Assembly: GCA_964625525.1 (NCBI GenBank) | Contig: CAZVEE010000030.1 | Location: 1-40,078 of the forward strand | Direction of reading: 5' to 3' | From: CAZVEE01 sp964625525 | GTDB lineage: Bacteria > Pseudomonadota > Alphaproteobacteria > JAJFIK01 | DNA length: 40,078 nt | Part shown: positions 31,875 to 40,078 of the stretch, one piece after another | Position numbering within the stretch: position 1 is the first letter of the stretch | How the letters are laid out: every line of letters begins with the position of its first letter | The notes under the pieces: generated by a model | The model's database searches: none | What the model saw: the letters and a program-made list of their open reading frames with translations, nothing else | What the model was told of the DNA's origin: nothing | Translations under genes and position numbers: made by a program

Positions 31875-33071
31875 TTAGCGCGCGATCAGTTCGGCAATGC
31901 CCAGGGCCTGCTCGCCCGCGCCGGCATAGATGAGATAGAGCCGGCCGTTCTCTTCGAAAATGGCGGGGTCGCGCAATTCGCGGCGCCGCTTGCGCGTCGG
32001 TCCGCCTACGGATGGGCGCCGGCGCACATCCCGCCCCTCCCACTCCAAATCCGGGCGCAGGATGGTGCGGGACCGGCCCACGCGCCAGTCATTCCAATCC
32101 TGCGATGACAAATCAACGGCGGCGCAGACAATGCGCTCCGGTGCATCGCCGATGCGGGAATAGAAGATGTAGAGCATCTCCCCCCGGCGCAGCACGGCAG
32201 TGTGGCGGACGTCTTCTCCCAAAAGGGGGGCCTGGCGCGAGCGAAAACGGCTGATGCCATCGCGGGAGCGATACAGAGTGCCTGGCCGGGCGATCCCGTA
32301 AACCCGATCCCGATACTGAAAGACGCGCAGATAAGGCCCCGTCAGCACGGCGGGTTGCACCGCGAAATCAAGGCCGTCAGAGGACAGGGCCACCCGCGTG
32401 CGCTGATCCCGCCGGCGGGCACCGTGGAAATACATCCGCACCTGCTGAGCATCCGCGTCCACATGCACATCGGGACTGGCGATATGCGGATTACGGACGG
32501 CGATGGGGTCCTCGTCCGGCGGCGTTTGCGCCCGCGGCGGGACCCAGACCCGGATGGCCTCAAGCGGATCGATGGCCTTGAGAGCAGCGGCCGCCTCTGC
32601 GGCAGTCGAGAGCAGATCGCTCAATGTCTCAGTGGGAAAGAATGTCTCGTCGATGGCCAGGACGCCCGGCGGGTGAATGCGCCATGGGCCTGCGAGCGCA
32701 TCGGCATAGGCCATGCGGATGCTCCGACCGCGATGATGGGCGAAATAAAGATAGTATTGACCCAGACGATCCCTGTCCCATGGCGGTGCCGCCACCAGAG
32801 ACGGGCCATTGATGTTCACATACCCAAAGGCCTCGGCCTCGGCGATAAGGCCCGGATCCATGTCATGAGTGATGATCGGCGTATTAGCGAGGCGGCGGGC
32901 GGTGAACGGACAAGTGGGGCCTTCGGCGTCGGCGCGCGTCAAGGAGAGGGACTGAGACACCGGTTGCGCGGCCACAGCCTGTGGCTGGGCCATTTCAGAT
33001 GCCACCGGCCCTTCGGACGCACAAGCCCCCAGCGCCAGGGCAAGCCCCAACGCCAATTCCCTCCATCGCAT
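31875..33071 (-). CDS. Lipoprotein with predicted beta-propeller (glycosidase-like fold)
   Basis: The 398-residue product opens with a lipoprotein signal: MRWRELALGLALALGAC, with the lipidated Cys17 and Ala at +2, which predicts the outer membrane. The mature part has repeated short blades with Y/F-aromatic strands: GQYYLYFAHHRGRSIRMAYA, ASPDVHVD, VRMYFHGARR, EMLYIFYSRIG, and RDPAIFEENGRLYLIYAG. This pattern resembles the five-bladed propellers of GH43/GH130-like proteins, and the last block is typical of their fifth blade. I do not recognise a firm catalytic triad, and no sugar-use genes are near. The function is unknown. Confidence 0.7.
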   Translation of the reverse strand: MRWRELALGLALALGACASEGPVASEMAQPQAVAAQPVSQSLSLTRADAEGPTCPFTARRLANTPIITHDMDPGLIAEAEAFGYVNINGPSLVAAPPWDRDRLGQYYLYFAHHRGRSIRMAYADALAGPWRIHPPGVLAIDETFFPTETLSDLLSTAAEAAAALKAIDPLEAIRVWVPPRAQTPPDEDPIAVRNPHIASPDVHVDADAQQVRMYFHGARRRDQRTRVALSSDGLDFAVQPAVLTGPYLRVFQYRDRVYGIARPGTLYRSRDGISRFRSRQAPLLGEDVRHTAVLRRGEMLYIFYSRIGDAPERIVCAAVDLSSQDWNDWRVGRSRTILRPDLEWEGRDVRRRPSVGGPTRKRRRELRDPAIFEENGRLYLIYAGAGEQALGIAELIAR

Positions 33072-33145
33072 GCCGTTTCCCCTCTCTGGCCCCTTGCAGG
33101 GCGCAGCTTAGACGCTTGCGGGGCGAAAGGGCACTGTCGTTTCGG

Positions 33146-36100
33146 TCAGATCAGAGAAAAGGGCGTATTCCGGAGCTTTTCCGCTGCAGTGCGCTGCTCC
33201 CCGTCACCCGCCGCTGCACCAGGCGGCGGCGTCATAACCACCTTATAGGGGCCGTAGGGCGTCGGTCCGATCACGCCGCGGTGCTTGGGCGAGGGAGAGG
33301 GCGTAAGGGGCGTGGGCGCGGGTGTTTCCGCTTCGGCCGGGGCTGGCTCGGGGGCGGGGCTTGGAGCCGGACGCGGCGCGCGGGCGAGCGGTTTGACCAG
33401 GGTCACGCCGACAGCGCGGGCCAGTAACGTTTCGGCAGCTTCTGCCGGCAACGGGTTGCCGAAGATAAAGCCTTGCGCAAAATCGCAGCCAAGCGCCCGC
33501 AGGCGCCGTACATCATCCTCCGTTTCCGGACCGACCGCGATCACCTCCTGCTCCAGATCATGGGCAAGCGTGACGATAGAGCGGGCGATGGTCTCGATGC
33601 GCGGCTCGGTGCGCATACCGGTGACCAGCGCGCGGCCGATCTTCAGGGCCGTGAAGGGGTACTTCTGCACCGCGCTCAAGGACGACACGCCGCTGCCGAA
33701 GTCCTCCAGCGTCAGCCCCGCCCCCCCGTCTACGGCGGCGCGCAGGGCTTCGCCGGCGGCTTCTGGATTGCTCATAAAGGCGGCTTCGCTGACCGCTAAA
33801 CGGACCGACCCGGCGGGCGGGCTGTCCTCTCCCAGGCCGGCGCGTAAGGACGCCTGCACATCCGGGTGGGTCAGAGCCTCTGCGTCGAGCGCCAACTCGA
33901 TGAAAAGGGGCGGATCCATGGGCATATGCAAATGCCAGGCGCGGATATGACCGAGCAGGGTGGTGATGGCGTGGCGACCGAGCGCCCCGGCGGCATCGCT
34001 ATCCTCCACACCGTCCAGGAACCGATCTGGTGTCAGCAACCCACGCTCAGGATGGCGCCAACGCGGCACGGCCTCAAAACCCGACAGACGGCCGTCCTTG
34101 AGGCTCATGACGGGCTGGTAGAAGAGCTCGATTTCGCCCGCCTCGACGGCACGCTTCAGATCTGCGCCCCGGGTCTGGTGATCGGCGCCCTCGCCGCGCA
34201 TGGAGGGATTGAAGACCAGGATATGGCCCAGGCCCTCCGCCTTAGCGCCATAAAGCGCGATTTCGGCATCCTGCAGCAGGCCCTGAGCGCCGCCTTGTTC
34301 AGAGCGCGCTTCGGCCATCCCGATACTGACGGACGGCGAGACCTCTTGCCCGTCGAGCAATAACGGGGCCGCCAACACATCGGCCACGATGCGCCCGGCG
34401 GTCTCGAATCCTTCATCGCCGATGCCGTGGCGTAAGAACACCGCGAACTCATCTCCGCCAATGCGCGCCACTGTATCGTCCGGACCCACCAATTGTTCCA
34501 GCCGCCGGGCCACAGCGATAAGAAGCGCATCGCCCTCGCCCTGCCCGAGGGCTTCATTGATGGTCTTGAAGCGGTCCACATCAATGACCATCAGCGCCGG
34601 TGGGCTCGCCTCGCCCACCACGTCCTCGTCCAAGATGCGGGTCATCCGATCCAGGAGCACAATGCGGTTCGCAAGCCCGGTCAGCCGGTCATGGAGCGCA
34701 TCGAGCATCAACTGCGCCTCGCCGGCCTTGCGGGCGGCGATATCGCTCAGCAGGCCGATGACCCGATTGGCCCGGCCCTCATCACCCGGCAAGGCGGAGG
34801 CCTTCAAATGCACCCAGCGGTGCGAGCCGTCTTCGTGGCGAATGCGGAATTCCAGGCGGAAATTGGCGTTGCCCCGAGCCACATAAGACTCGAATGCGGT
34901 GCGGTAGACGTCTTTATCGTCCGGGTGCAGACGGGCATACCAACCATCATGGGGCCCCGTCATGGCGCCAATGGGCAGACCCATCATGGCCTCGACCACG
35001 GGCGAGACAAAGACATGTTCGGTCAGCACATCGAGGTCGAAGACCCCTTCCTGAGCTGCATCAAGGGCAAGCGCGCTGCGCGCCGCGCCGTCACCGGTGG
35101 CAATGGCCAGGGGTTGGGAGGGCTCGGGCGCAGCCAAAGCCCGCTCACCCACCCGCGTGTGCGCTTCTTCAAAGTCACCCAAGCCGGCCTCATCGGCACG
35201 GCCCAACACAGCCGCCAGTGTGCACAACCCCGTTCCCGCCGCCACCGCCGTAGACAACAAAAGTGTCTGCATCGCCGCTTGGGGGCCTGCCGGCAGGGTG
35301 AACAAGACGCCCGCCGCAACAGCACACAGCCCCAGGAACACGACCCCCGGCAGCAGCGCCGGCGCCCGATGCTCGCCGCGGCGCGCCATGACCACCGTGA
35401 CGATCAGTGCCATAAGGGCGGCCAGCGCCGCATAAGGCCCCGCCGCCAGTTCGATGCCCACGCCAGCCAACGCACCAAGGCCAAGCACAACACCGCCCAA
35501 AGCCGTCCAGACAAGGACGCTCGGCAATGCGGGATGCAGCCGCTCCAACGCCAGGCGAGCATGAATGAAGTAAAGACCGGCGGCGGCAAAAAAGATCAGG
35601 GCCGCAGCCCGCATGCCCCCCGACAAGGCCGAAGCAGGGCTGGCAATGGCGTAATGCACGCCAAGCGTGGCGGCGAGCAGCAGAACGGCCGTGACCACGA
35701 ACGCGGTCGCCGCCAGATCCTCTTCGCGCCCTTCCAGAACCCAGCGCCCCGCCACCAGAGCCGCGAGCACCAACAGCGCGCCCAGAAGCGCCCCGCGCGC
35801 GGTGGCCTGTGTGCGCTCCAACGCCGCGTAGGCGCCGGGCTCCCATAAGGACAGGGCGTAGGAGGTCTCCACCGGATCGTCCACCAGCAACGCCACATGG
35901 GTGGTCAGGCCCGCCGGCAAGGTGAGATCATAGGTTTCCACCGCGCCGCGGCTGGCGCTCCATTCAAGGGGCTGCACACGGCCATCACCCGACCAATGGA
36001 CGGCGGTTTTCACGCGCATGGCCGATTGACCCATGCCCAGAACACCGGCCCCGGCAAGCGAGGGGTTGCGCAGGGCCAGGGTGCGCTGCTGCGGCGCTGC

Positions 36101-36481
36101 CCCTTCATTGGCCAGGGACACGATGAGCCACAACCCCTCGCCCAGATCCGCCGGAGCGGGTTCCTCAGGCGGCGGCGCGGGCCGGTTCGGCTCCTCATTG
36201 CGGGCCGCGGCCATGCCAGAAAAGCGCTGCAACTGGGACCGAATGAAGCGTTCACGCACGGCGCCGCGGAGATCAATCACCGCCTCGCCCGGATCCACCA
36301 CCACCGCGTCGCGCGCGCCCTGCGCCAGCCCCGGCTGCGGCGCGAGCAGTGCCACGACAACCGCCCCCAGCAGCACGGCCATGGCACAGTGCATGAGGGC
36401 AGGCAGCCGCCAGAAGCCGGCCCCAGCCCGGTTCCCCTCGTGTCCCCTGATCCCCACGCCCGTGTCTTTGCCGCGTTCCAT
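33146..36481 (-). CDS. Membrane PAS-GGDEF-EAL protein with degenerate EAL domain
   Basis: This 1111-residue protein is a likely c-di-GMP regulator. In order: an N-terminal hydrophobic segment (32-48), an extracytoplasmic domain (55-225), about seven transmembrane helices (229-425) as in 7TMR-DISM receptors, a PAS domain (470-585), GGDEF (590-760), EAL-like (770-1020), and a Pro-rich tail (1035-1090). The GGDEF motif is intact at 675-679 (RIGGDEFAVF), with no RxxD inhibitory site (GPDD instead). The EAL half reads EAV at 803-805 and lacks several active-site residues: Glu862 for Asn, Ala896 for Glu, Glu926 for Asp, Val983 for Glu. It is probably a cyclase or a c-di-GMP sensor, not a phosphodiesterase. 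Confidence 0.88.
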   Translation of the reverse strand: MERGKDTGVGIRGHEGNRAGAGFWRLPALMHCAMAVLLGAVVVALLAPQPGLAQGARDAVVVDPGEAVIDLRGAVRERFIRSQLQRFSGMAAARNEEPNRPAPPPEEPAPADLGEGLWLIVSLANEGAAPQQRTLALRNPSLAGAGVLGMGQSAMRVKTAVHWSGDGRVQPLEWSASRGAVETYDLTLPAGLTTHVALLVDDPVETSYALSLWEPGAYAALERTQATARGALLGALLVLAALVAGRWVLEGREEDLAATAFVVTAVLLLAATLGVHYAIASPASALSGGMRAAALIFFAAAGLYFIHARLALERLHPALPSVLVWTALGGVVLGLGALAGVGIELAAGPYAALAALMALIVTVVMARRGEHRAPALLPGVVFLGLCAVAAGVLFTLPAGPQAAMQTLLLSTAVAAGTGLCTLAAVLGRADEAGLGDFEEAHTRVGERALAAPEPSQPLAIATGDGAARSALALDAAQEGVFDLDVLTEHVFVSPVVEAMMGLPIGAMTGPHDGWYARLHPDDKDVYRTAFESYVARGNANFRLEFRIRHEDGSHRWVHLKASALPGDEGRANRVIGLLSDIAARKAGEAQLMLDALHDRLTGLANRIVLLDRMTRILDEDVVGEASPPALMVIDVDRFKTINEALGQGEGDALLIAVARRLEQLVGPDDTVARIGGDEFAVFLRHGIGDEGFETAGRIVADVLAAPLLLDGQEVSPSVSIGMAEARSEQGGAQGLLQDAEIALYGAKAEGLGHILVFNPSMRGEGADHQTRGADLKRAVEAGEIELFYQPVMSLKDGRLSGFEAVPRWRHPERGLLTPDRFLDGVEDSDAAGALGRHAITTLLGHIRAWHLHMPMDPPLFIELALDAEALTHPDVQASLRAGLGEDSPPAGSVRLAVSEAAFMSNPEAAGEALRAAVDGGAGLTLEDFGSGVSSLSAVQKYPFTALKIGRALVTGMRTEPRIETIARSIVTLAHDLEQEVIAVGPETEDDVRRLRALGCDFAQGFIFGNPLPAEAAETLLARAVGVTLVKPLARAPRPAPSPAPEPAPAEAETPAPTPLTPSPSPKHRGVIGPTPYGPYKVVMTPPPGAAAGDGEQRTAAEKLRNTPFSLI

Positions 36482-36496
36482 AGCGCTCCCGGTTGG

Positions 36497-37114
36497 TTAG
36501 GATCGGCGGGGATCGCGGGCCGGCCGGACCGGTCGCGGATCATCCGCCAGCAACGCGAACAGGACATGATCCTGCCAGCGCCCATTGATCTTCAAATAGC
36601 CACGCGCAAGCCCTTCCTCGGTGAACCCACACCGTTCCAGAACGCGCCGCGAGGCGATATTGGCCGGCACGCAGGCCGCCTCAAGCCGGTGCAGGCGCAG
36701 GTCGGTGAAGACATGCTCTGCCAACCGCGCCACCGCCGCCGTCATATGGCCCCGGCCCGCATAGGCCGCGCCGATCCAATACCCCAGCGCACAGGCCTGA
36801 GCCACGCCGCGGCGCACCAGACTGAGCGTGCACGCCCCCAGGAGCGCATCATCGCCCGCGCGCATGATCACAAAGCTGTAGCCCCGTTCCTCCCGCCGGT
36901 CGCGCGCATATCGGTCGATGCGGCGGCGGAAGGCCCGGCGCGTCAGATCATCTTCGGGCCAAAGCGGTTCCCACGGCTCCAAATGGGCACGGCTATGCTC
37001 CCGCACCCCCGCCCAGGCCTCGTAATCGGACAGCTCGGGGTAGCGTAGATAGATGCCCTCACCACCCAGTCGGACCGGTGGCTCAGACGGCGCATGGAAA
37101 CCCAGCAACGCCAT
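36497..37114 (-). CDS. GNAT N-acetyltransferase, RimJ/RimL type
   Basis: This 205-residue protein is a GCN5-related acetyltransferase. Acetyl-CoA binding is in LGYWIGAAYAGRGHMTAAVARLAEHVF, and the C-terminal HRLEAACVPANIASRRVLERCGFTEEG is characteristic of RimJ-like enzymes, which acetylate N-termini of ribosomal or other proteins. ATG 37114 (MALLGF) is the likely start, with only a weak ribosome-binding site. It lies downstream of the M16 peptidase gene, a common order in alphaproteobacteria, and 15 bp before the GGDEF-EAL gene, with which it may be co-transcribed. Confidence 0.87.
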   Translation of the reverse strand: MALLGFHAPSEPPVRLGGEGIYLRYPELSDYEAWAGVREHSRAHLEPWEPLWPEDDLTRRAFRRRIDRYARDRREERGYSFVIMRAGDDALLGACTLSLVRRGVAQACALGYWIGAAYAGRGHMTAAVARLAEHVFTDLRLHRLEAACVPANIASRRVLERCGFTEEGLARGYLKINGRWQDHVLFALLADDPRPVRPARDPRRS

Positions 37115-37202
37115 GACAGATGACTTGCGACCTTGCTTGGGCGGTGCGTGCGGCCGCGTGACCACAGGCCCCGCCGAACCCTTCACAAGGGAGGATAGAC
37201 TA

Positions 37203-37244
37203 CGTCTGCGCTCGCGCCCACTCCTTGGAATGGGTAGGCAGACG
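37203..37244 (-). other. Structured sequence between the M16 peptidase and GNAT genes
   Basis: An outer stem CGTCTGC/GCAGACG (37203-37209 and 37238-37244) encloses an inner imperfect stem CCCACTCC/GGAATGGG (37217-37224 and 37227-37234). No U-tract follows on the minus strand. It could be a transcript-end hairpin of the peptidase gene or a leader element of the acetyltransferase gene. Confidence 0.4.
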
Positions 37245-37275
37245 CCGCTAGGAGTACGCCGTCCGCGTGGCGCTG

Positions 37276-38541
37276 TCAGCGGCGCAGGCGTGCGACTAAA
37301 TTATCATAGTCCGGCAGCGGCGCTAACGGACCGACAACGCACAGAGCCGGGCGGCCCCGCTCCAGCAAACGCGCGCCATACGCCGCAACATCAGCGGCGC
37401 TAACCGCCTCGATGCGGGCGATGCTTTCCTCTGGCGTCAAAACGCGGCCCTCGCGGCCCAGATCCCATACGGCCGTCTCGGCGCGGGCATAGGGCGATTC
37501 ACGGGCCATGAGCACGCCGGAGCGCACCTGGGCCCGAGCCCGAGAGAGTTCAGCTTGGGTCACGCCATCGGCCATGCGGCGGACTTCATCGGCCACCACC
37601 TCCAGCAGTGTGATGCCTTCGGTCGCGCCAGTACCGGCATAGATCTGGAGCTTGCCCGTGTCTTCATAGGCGGCCGCATAGGCATAAACCGCATAGGCGA
37701 GGCCCCGCTCCTCGCGCACGCTTTGAAACAGACGGGACGACATGCCGCCGCCCAGAATGTCCCCATGCATGAGGGCAGTGTAGTAGTCGGGATCGGTCTC
37801 GGACACGCCTTCCCAGGCAATATTCACGTGAAGCTGTTCGTAATCGCCTTCCAGACGGTCCATGCCGCTGGTGAAGGCGGCAGGCTCAATGGCGGGATAG
37901 CTAGGCAGCCGCGGCCAAGTGCCGAACCCCTGCTCGGCCAGGGCCAGAACCGCCGCGTGCTCCACGGCGCCGGCGACCGCGATGATCATGCGATCCGGTC
38001 CGTACTGAGCCGCGCGGTGGGCGTGCAGATCGTCGCTGGTCATGGCGCGCACGGTGTCGGCGGTGCCGAGAATTGCACGCCCCAGAGGTTGCTCAGGATA
38101 GATCAGGGCCTGGAGGCGATCGGCGCTGAGATCCTCGGGCGAATCGAGGGCGCGGCCGATTTCCTGAAGAATCACCCCGCGCTCGCGCTCCAGCTCCGCC
38201 GGGGCATAGGTCGGATTGGTGAGAATATCAGCCAGAAGATCCATGCCGAGGGCTAGATCGTCTTTCAGGAGGCGCACGTAAAAGGCCGTCTGCGAGCGGC
38301 TGGTATAGGCGTTGATATAGCCGCCTACCGCCTCGATCTCCTCGGCAATGGCGCGGGCACTGCGGGTGGTCGTGCCCTTGAAGGCCATGTGCTCCAGCAA
38401 ATGCGAGATGCCCGCATGATGGGCCGGTTCATGGCGCCCACCGGTCTCGACCCAGACGCCAAGCGCCAGGGACTCCAGATGCGCCATGGTATCGGTCACG
38501 ACCCGCAGACCGTTGGACAACGTGGAGAGGGTGATTGTCAT
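37276..38541 (-). CDS. M16 family zinc peptidase (processing-peptidase-like)
   Basis: This 421-residue protein resembles the mitochondrial processing peptidase beta subunit. The inverted zinc motif is His47-x-x-Glu50-His51 in ISHLLEHMAFKGT, with the third ligand Glu127 in GVILQEIGR. The C-terminal half contains the second M16 domain with SSRLFQSVREERGLAYAVYAY. No signal peptide is seen, so it acts inside the cell. Its start overlaps the surf1 stop by 4 bp. In many alphaproteobacteria thrC lies between surf1 and this peptidase; here there is no room for it. Confidence 0.94.
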   Translation of the reverse strand: MTITLSTLSNGLRVVTDTMAHLESLALGVWVETGGRHEPAHHAGISHLLEHMAFKGTTTRSARAIAEEIEAVGGYINAYTSRSQTAFYVRLLKDDLALGMDLLADILTNPTYAPAELERERGVILQEIGRALDSPEDLSADRLQALIYPEQPLGRAILGTADTVRAMTSDDLHAHRAAQYGPDRMIIAVAGAVEHAAVLALAEQGFGTWPRLPSYPAIEPAAFTSGMDRLEGDYEQLHVNIAWEGVSETDPDYYTALMHGDILGGGMSSRLFQSVREERGLAYAVYAYAAAYEDTGKLQIYAGTGATEGITLLEVVADEVRRMADGVTQAELSRARAQVRSGVLMARESPYARAETAVWDLGREGRVLTPEESIARIEAVSAADVAAYGARLLERGRPALCVVGPLAPLPDYDNLVARLRR

Positions 38542-39308
38542 AGACCGATCCTAAGCCGGCCCTGTGAGGCGTGAAAGACGCCGTAAATCACAACGAGACC
38601 GAGTGCGAGGCTAAACCACGTGACCGCATAGCCTAAGTGATTGTTCACGATGCGCGGCTGCGCCCGGCCCGGCAAGGGCCAGGGGCGGTCGGGATCGCCT
38701 TGAGCGGCTGTCTCGGCTTCGGCTTCGATAAGGATCGCCAGCGCCTCGGGCCGGCCAGCCTGAGCCGCCATGGCGGCATGATCACGCCAGTACCATGTAT
38801 TGGCCGCCGGCGTGTTTTCGGGCGTGAAGGCCCCAGGCACCTCCGCCAGGCGAATAGCGCCGGTGACCGTGACAGGGCCTGACGGCTGACTGCCCGGGCG
38901 GGTCAGCGGGTCTTTGAGGGCTTGAGGCACAAAGCCCCGGTTCACCAACACCGGCGGTGCGCCGTCGCGGACCAGGGGCGTCACGAGAAACACGCCCACC
39001 TGCGCCAAGCTGTCTCGCGTGGCGCTGACATGGCCGAAGAGCTGCATTTCGGCGCCGTGGTCGAACGTGCCTTCGACCGTTACGCGGCGATATTCCAGAG
39101 CGTCGATCTCAGCGGGCGCAAGACTTGCCAGGGGCACCGGTGCCTCGGCGGTGCGGGCCTCGAGGCTGGCGATGAGAGCGGTCTTCCATTCCAGGCGCTG
39201 AAGCTGCCAAACGCCCAGTGCGATCAGGATGGCAAGGGACAGGACCGTGGCCACGGTCATCACCGGCAAGGGGCGGAACACGAAGCGGGATGCCACGGCG
39301 CCGCTCAA
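38538..39308 (-). CDS. SURF1 family cytochrome oxidase assembly protein
   Basis: SURF1 helps insert heme a into cytochrome c oxidase. The 256-residue protein has the two expected transmembrane helices near the ends (about 17-37, ending LGVWQLQRLEWK, and 226-246) around a periplasmic domain with YRRVTVEGTF and PVLVNRGFVP. The Gly-Val-Trp-Gln-Leu-x-R motif is diagnostic. It overlaps DUF983 upstream and the M16 gene downstream by 4 bp each, so the run is translationally coupled behind coxC. Confidence 0.94.
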   Translation of the reverse strand: MSGAVASRFVFRPLPVMTVATVLSLAILIALGVWQLQRLEWKTALIASLEARTAEAPVPLASLAPAEIDALEYRRVTVEGTFDHGAEMQLFGHVSATRDSLAQVGVFLVTPLVRDGAPPVLVNRGFVPQALKDPLTRPGSQPSGPVTVTGAIRLAEVPGAFTPENTPAANTWYWRDHAAMAAQAGRPEALAILIEAEAETAAQGDPDRPWPLPGRAQPRIVNNHLGYAVTWFSLALGLVVIYGVFHASQGRLRIGL

Positions 39309-39679
39309 TCTGACAGCCGGCCTTCGCCGGCATCATGGCGGTATTGTTCGCCCACGAGCCAGGCTTTGGCGATTCGGATGCAGAGGAGAGAGAGCAGCAA
39401 TGTCAGGGGCAGCCACAGAGCTGCGTGGACCCAATAGGGCGGCTGATACAGCAACTCCAACGCCATGGCCCCGCCCACGACCACGAAACCAACGACAGTC
39501 AGGCTAAAGAAAGCCGGCCCATCGTCTTGTTCGTAGTCGCTCAGCTTCAACCCGCAATGAGTGCATGTGGGCGCCAACGCGATCACGCCGTTGAACAACG
39601 GCCCCTTACCGCACCGCGGGCAATAGCCCCGCAGGGCGGCAGACACCGGGGACACACCGGGGTCGGACTCCTGGGTCAT
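39305..39679 (-). CDS. DUF983 membrane protein
   Basis: This 124-residue protein has an N-terminal zinc-ribbon-like pair, Cys20-x2-Cys23 (YCPRCGKG) and Cys39-x2-Cys42 (CTHCGLK), then DDGPAFFSL and two transmembrane helices (about 55-76 and 84-104). DUF983 genes accompany cytochrome oxidase genes across alphaproteobacteria; a role in oxidase assembly is inferred from this context. The stop overlaps surf1 by 4 bp and the gene lies 37 bp after coxC. Confidence 0.9.
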   Translation of the reverse strand: MTQESDPGVSPVSAALRGYCPRCGKGPLFNGVIALAPTCTHCGLKLSDYEQDDGPAFFSLTVVGFVVVGGAMALELLYQPPYWVHAALWLPLTLLLSLLCIRIAKAWLVGEQYRHDAGEGRLSD

Positions 39680-39716
39680 GGACGCCAGATCCTTTCAGAC
39701 GGTGGACGGGGCCGCA

Positions 39717-40078
39717 CTAGTGGCCAGGGCCCGCCCCCGCCACGTAAATGACTGCGAACAGGAACAGCCACACCACATCCACGAAGTGCCAGTACCAAGC
39801 GGCCGCTTCGAAGCCGAGAATGTTGCCGTCGGAGAAGTGGCCGGCATACCCGCGCACCAAACAGACGATCAGGAAGATCGTCCCGATAATCACATGCGCG
39901 CCGTGGAAGCCGGTGGCCATGTAGAAGGTGGCCCCATAGATGTTCGCTTCCGGACCGCCGAAATCGAAGGCGGCGTGGGTGTACTCGTAATACTGCACAT
40001 AGGAGAACAGAATCCCGAGCAGGATGGTCAGCCACAGCCCCTGCTTGAAGCCTTTGCGATCGCCATGCTCCAGCGCGT
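39717..40078 (-). CDS. Cytochrome c oxidase subunit III, 5' part outside the window
   Basis: The C-terminal 120 residues of subunit III are visible. FGATFYMATGFHGAHV-like sequence (here YGATFYMATGFHGAHVIIGT) and the final AAAWYWHFVDVVWLFLFAVIYV are diagnostic. The frame runs open to the window edge, and residues before the GTG at 39998 (LEHGDRKGFKQGLWLTILLGI) also match the family, so this GTG is not the start. Subunit III is a membrane subunit of the aa3-type terminal oxidase. It heads the coxC-DUF983-surf1-M16 run. Confidence 0.95.
   Translation of the reverse strand, partial: ALEHGDRKGFKQGLWLTILLGILFSYVQYYEYTHAAFDFGGPEANIYGATFYMATGFHGAHVIIGTIFLIVCLVRGYAGHFSDGNILGFEAAAWYWHFVDVVWLFLFAVIYVAGAGPGH

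Noticed and set aside
31863..31875. GAGCCTGAGCCT at the algH stop as a fifth stop-codon repeat
   Set aside because: A 6-bp duplication is too short to separate from chance in GC-rich DNA.
1..40078. CRISPR array, tRNA, rRNA, IS element or prophage
   Set aside because: No regularly spaced direct repeats of CRISPR size, no cloverleaf sequences in the spacers, and no transposase, integrase or phage structural genes were seen.

Overview
The window is a stretch of ordinary, GC-rich core chromosome from an alphaproteobacterium. The class is supported by several features together: a CcrM-type GANTC methyltransferase, split glycine dehydrogenase (gcvPA/gcvPB) behind a tandem glycine riboswitch, an F0 ATP synthase operon with both b' and b subunits and no F1 genes, betaine-lipid genes btaA/btaB, and the cytochrome oxidase assembly run coxC-DUF983-surf1-M16 peptidase. 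I cannot fix the order or genus. I see no prophage, insertion sequence, CRISPR array, rRNA or tRNA. Two runs of exactly 100 N (2832-2931 and 26455-26554) are scaffold gaps.

Layout. 1-3.5 kb: 3' part of a family-4 uracil-DNA glycosylase, a soluble lytic transglycosylase, moaB. 3.5-4.9 kb (minus): two sugar/nucleotide-transferase-like genes. 5.0-8.0 kb (plus): a PA0069-type radical SAM protein behind an SOS-like box, rnhB, ccrM. 8.1-9.7 kb (minus): a solitary YjhX-family gene and mutY. 9.8-14.9 kb (plus): DciA-like DUF721 gene, membrane-anchored DsbA-like protein, smc. 14.9-16.8 kb (minus): btaA-btaB. 17.1-20.3 kb (plus): atpI-atpB-atpE-atpF'-atpF, closed by a strong terminator. 20.4-21.4 kb (minus): an endonuclease/exonuclease/phosphatase-fold protein. 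21.6-26.4 kb (minus): gcvT-gcvH-gcvPA-gcvPB with promoter, riboswitch and terminator all visible. 26.6-28.7 kb (minus): argS and a double-CDGSH protein. 29.0-31.9 kb: ispH, rnhA, a peroxiredoxin, algH/yqgE. 31.9-37.1 kb (minus): a lipoprotein with a predicted beta-propeller, a 1111-residue PAS-GGDEF-EAL membrane protein, a GNAT acetyltransferase. 37.3-40.1 kb (minus): M16 peptidase, surf1, DUF983, and the truncated coxC.

Themes. Genome maintenance dominates the first 15 kb (UDG, RNase HII, CcrM, MutY, DciA-like protein, SMC, possible SOS-regulated radical SAM). The second half holds energy and one-carbon metabolism and respiratory assembly.

I found no clearly new multi-gene system. The most unusual signal is a recurring short tandem repeat (16-18 bp units) whose first unit contains the stop codon of the preceding gene. 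It occurs at four loci with unrelated unit sequences (after the transglycosylase, atpI, atpF and argS), and both assembly gaps sit in two of these arrays. Other points worth a second look are the SOS-like box before the radical SAM gene, three GANTC sites in the ccrM leader, a GGDEF-EAL protein with a degenerate EAL half, and the apparent absence of thrB and thrC from loci where many alphaproteobacteria carry them.
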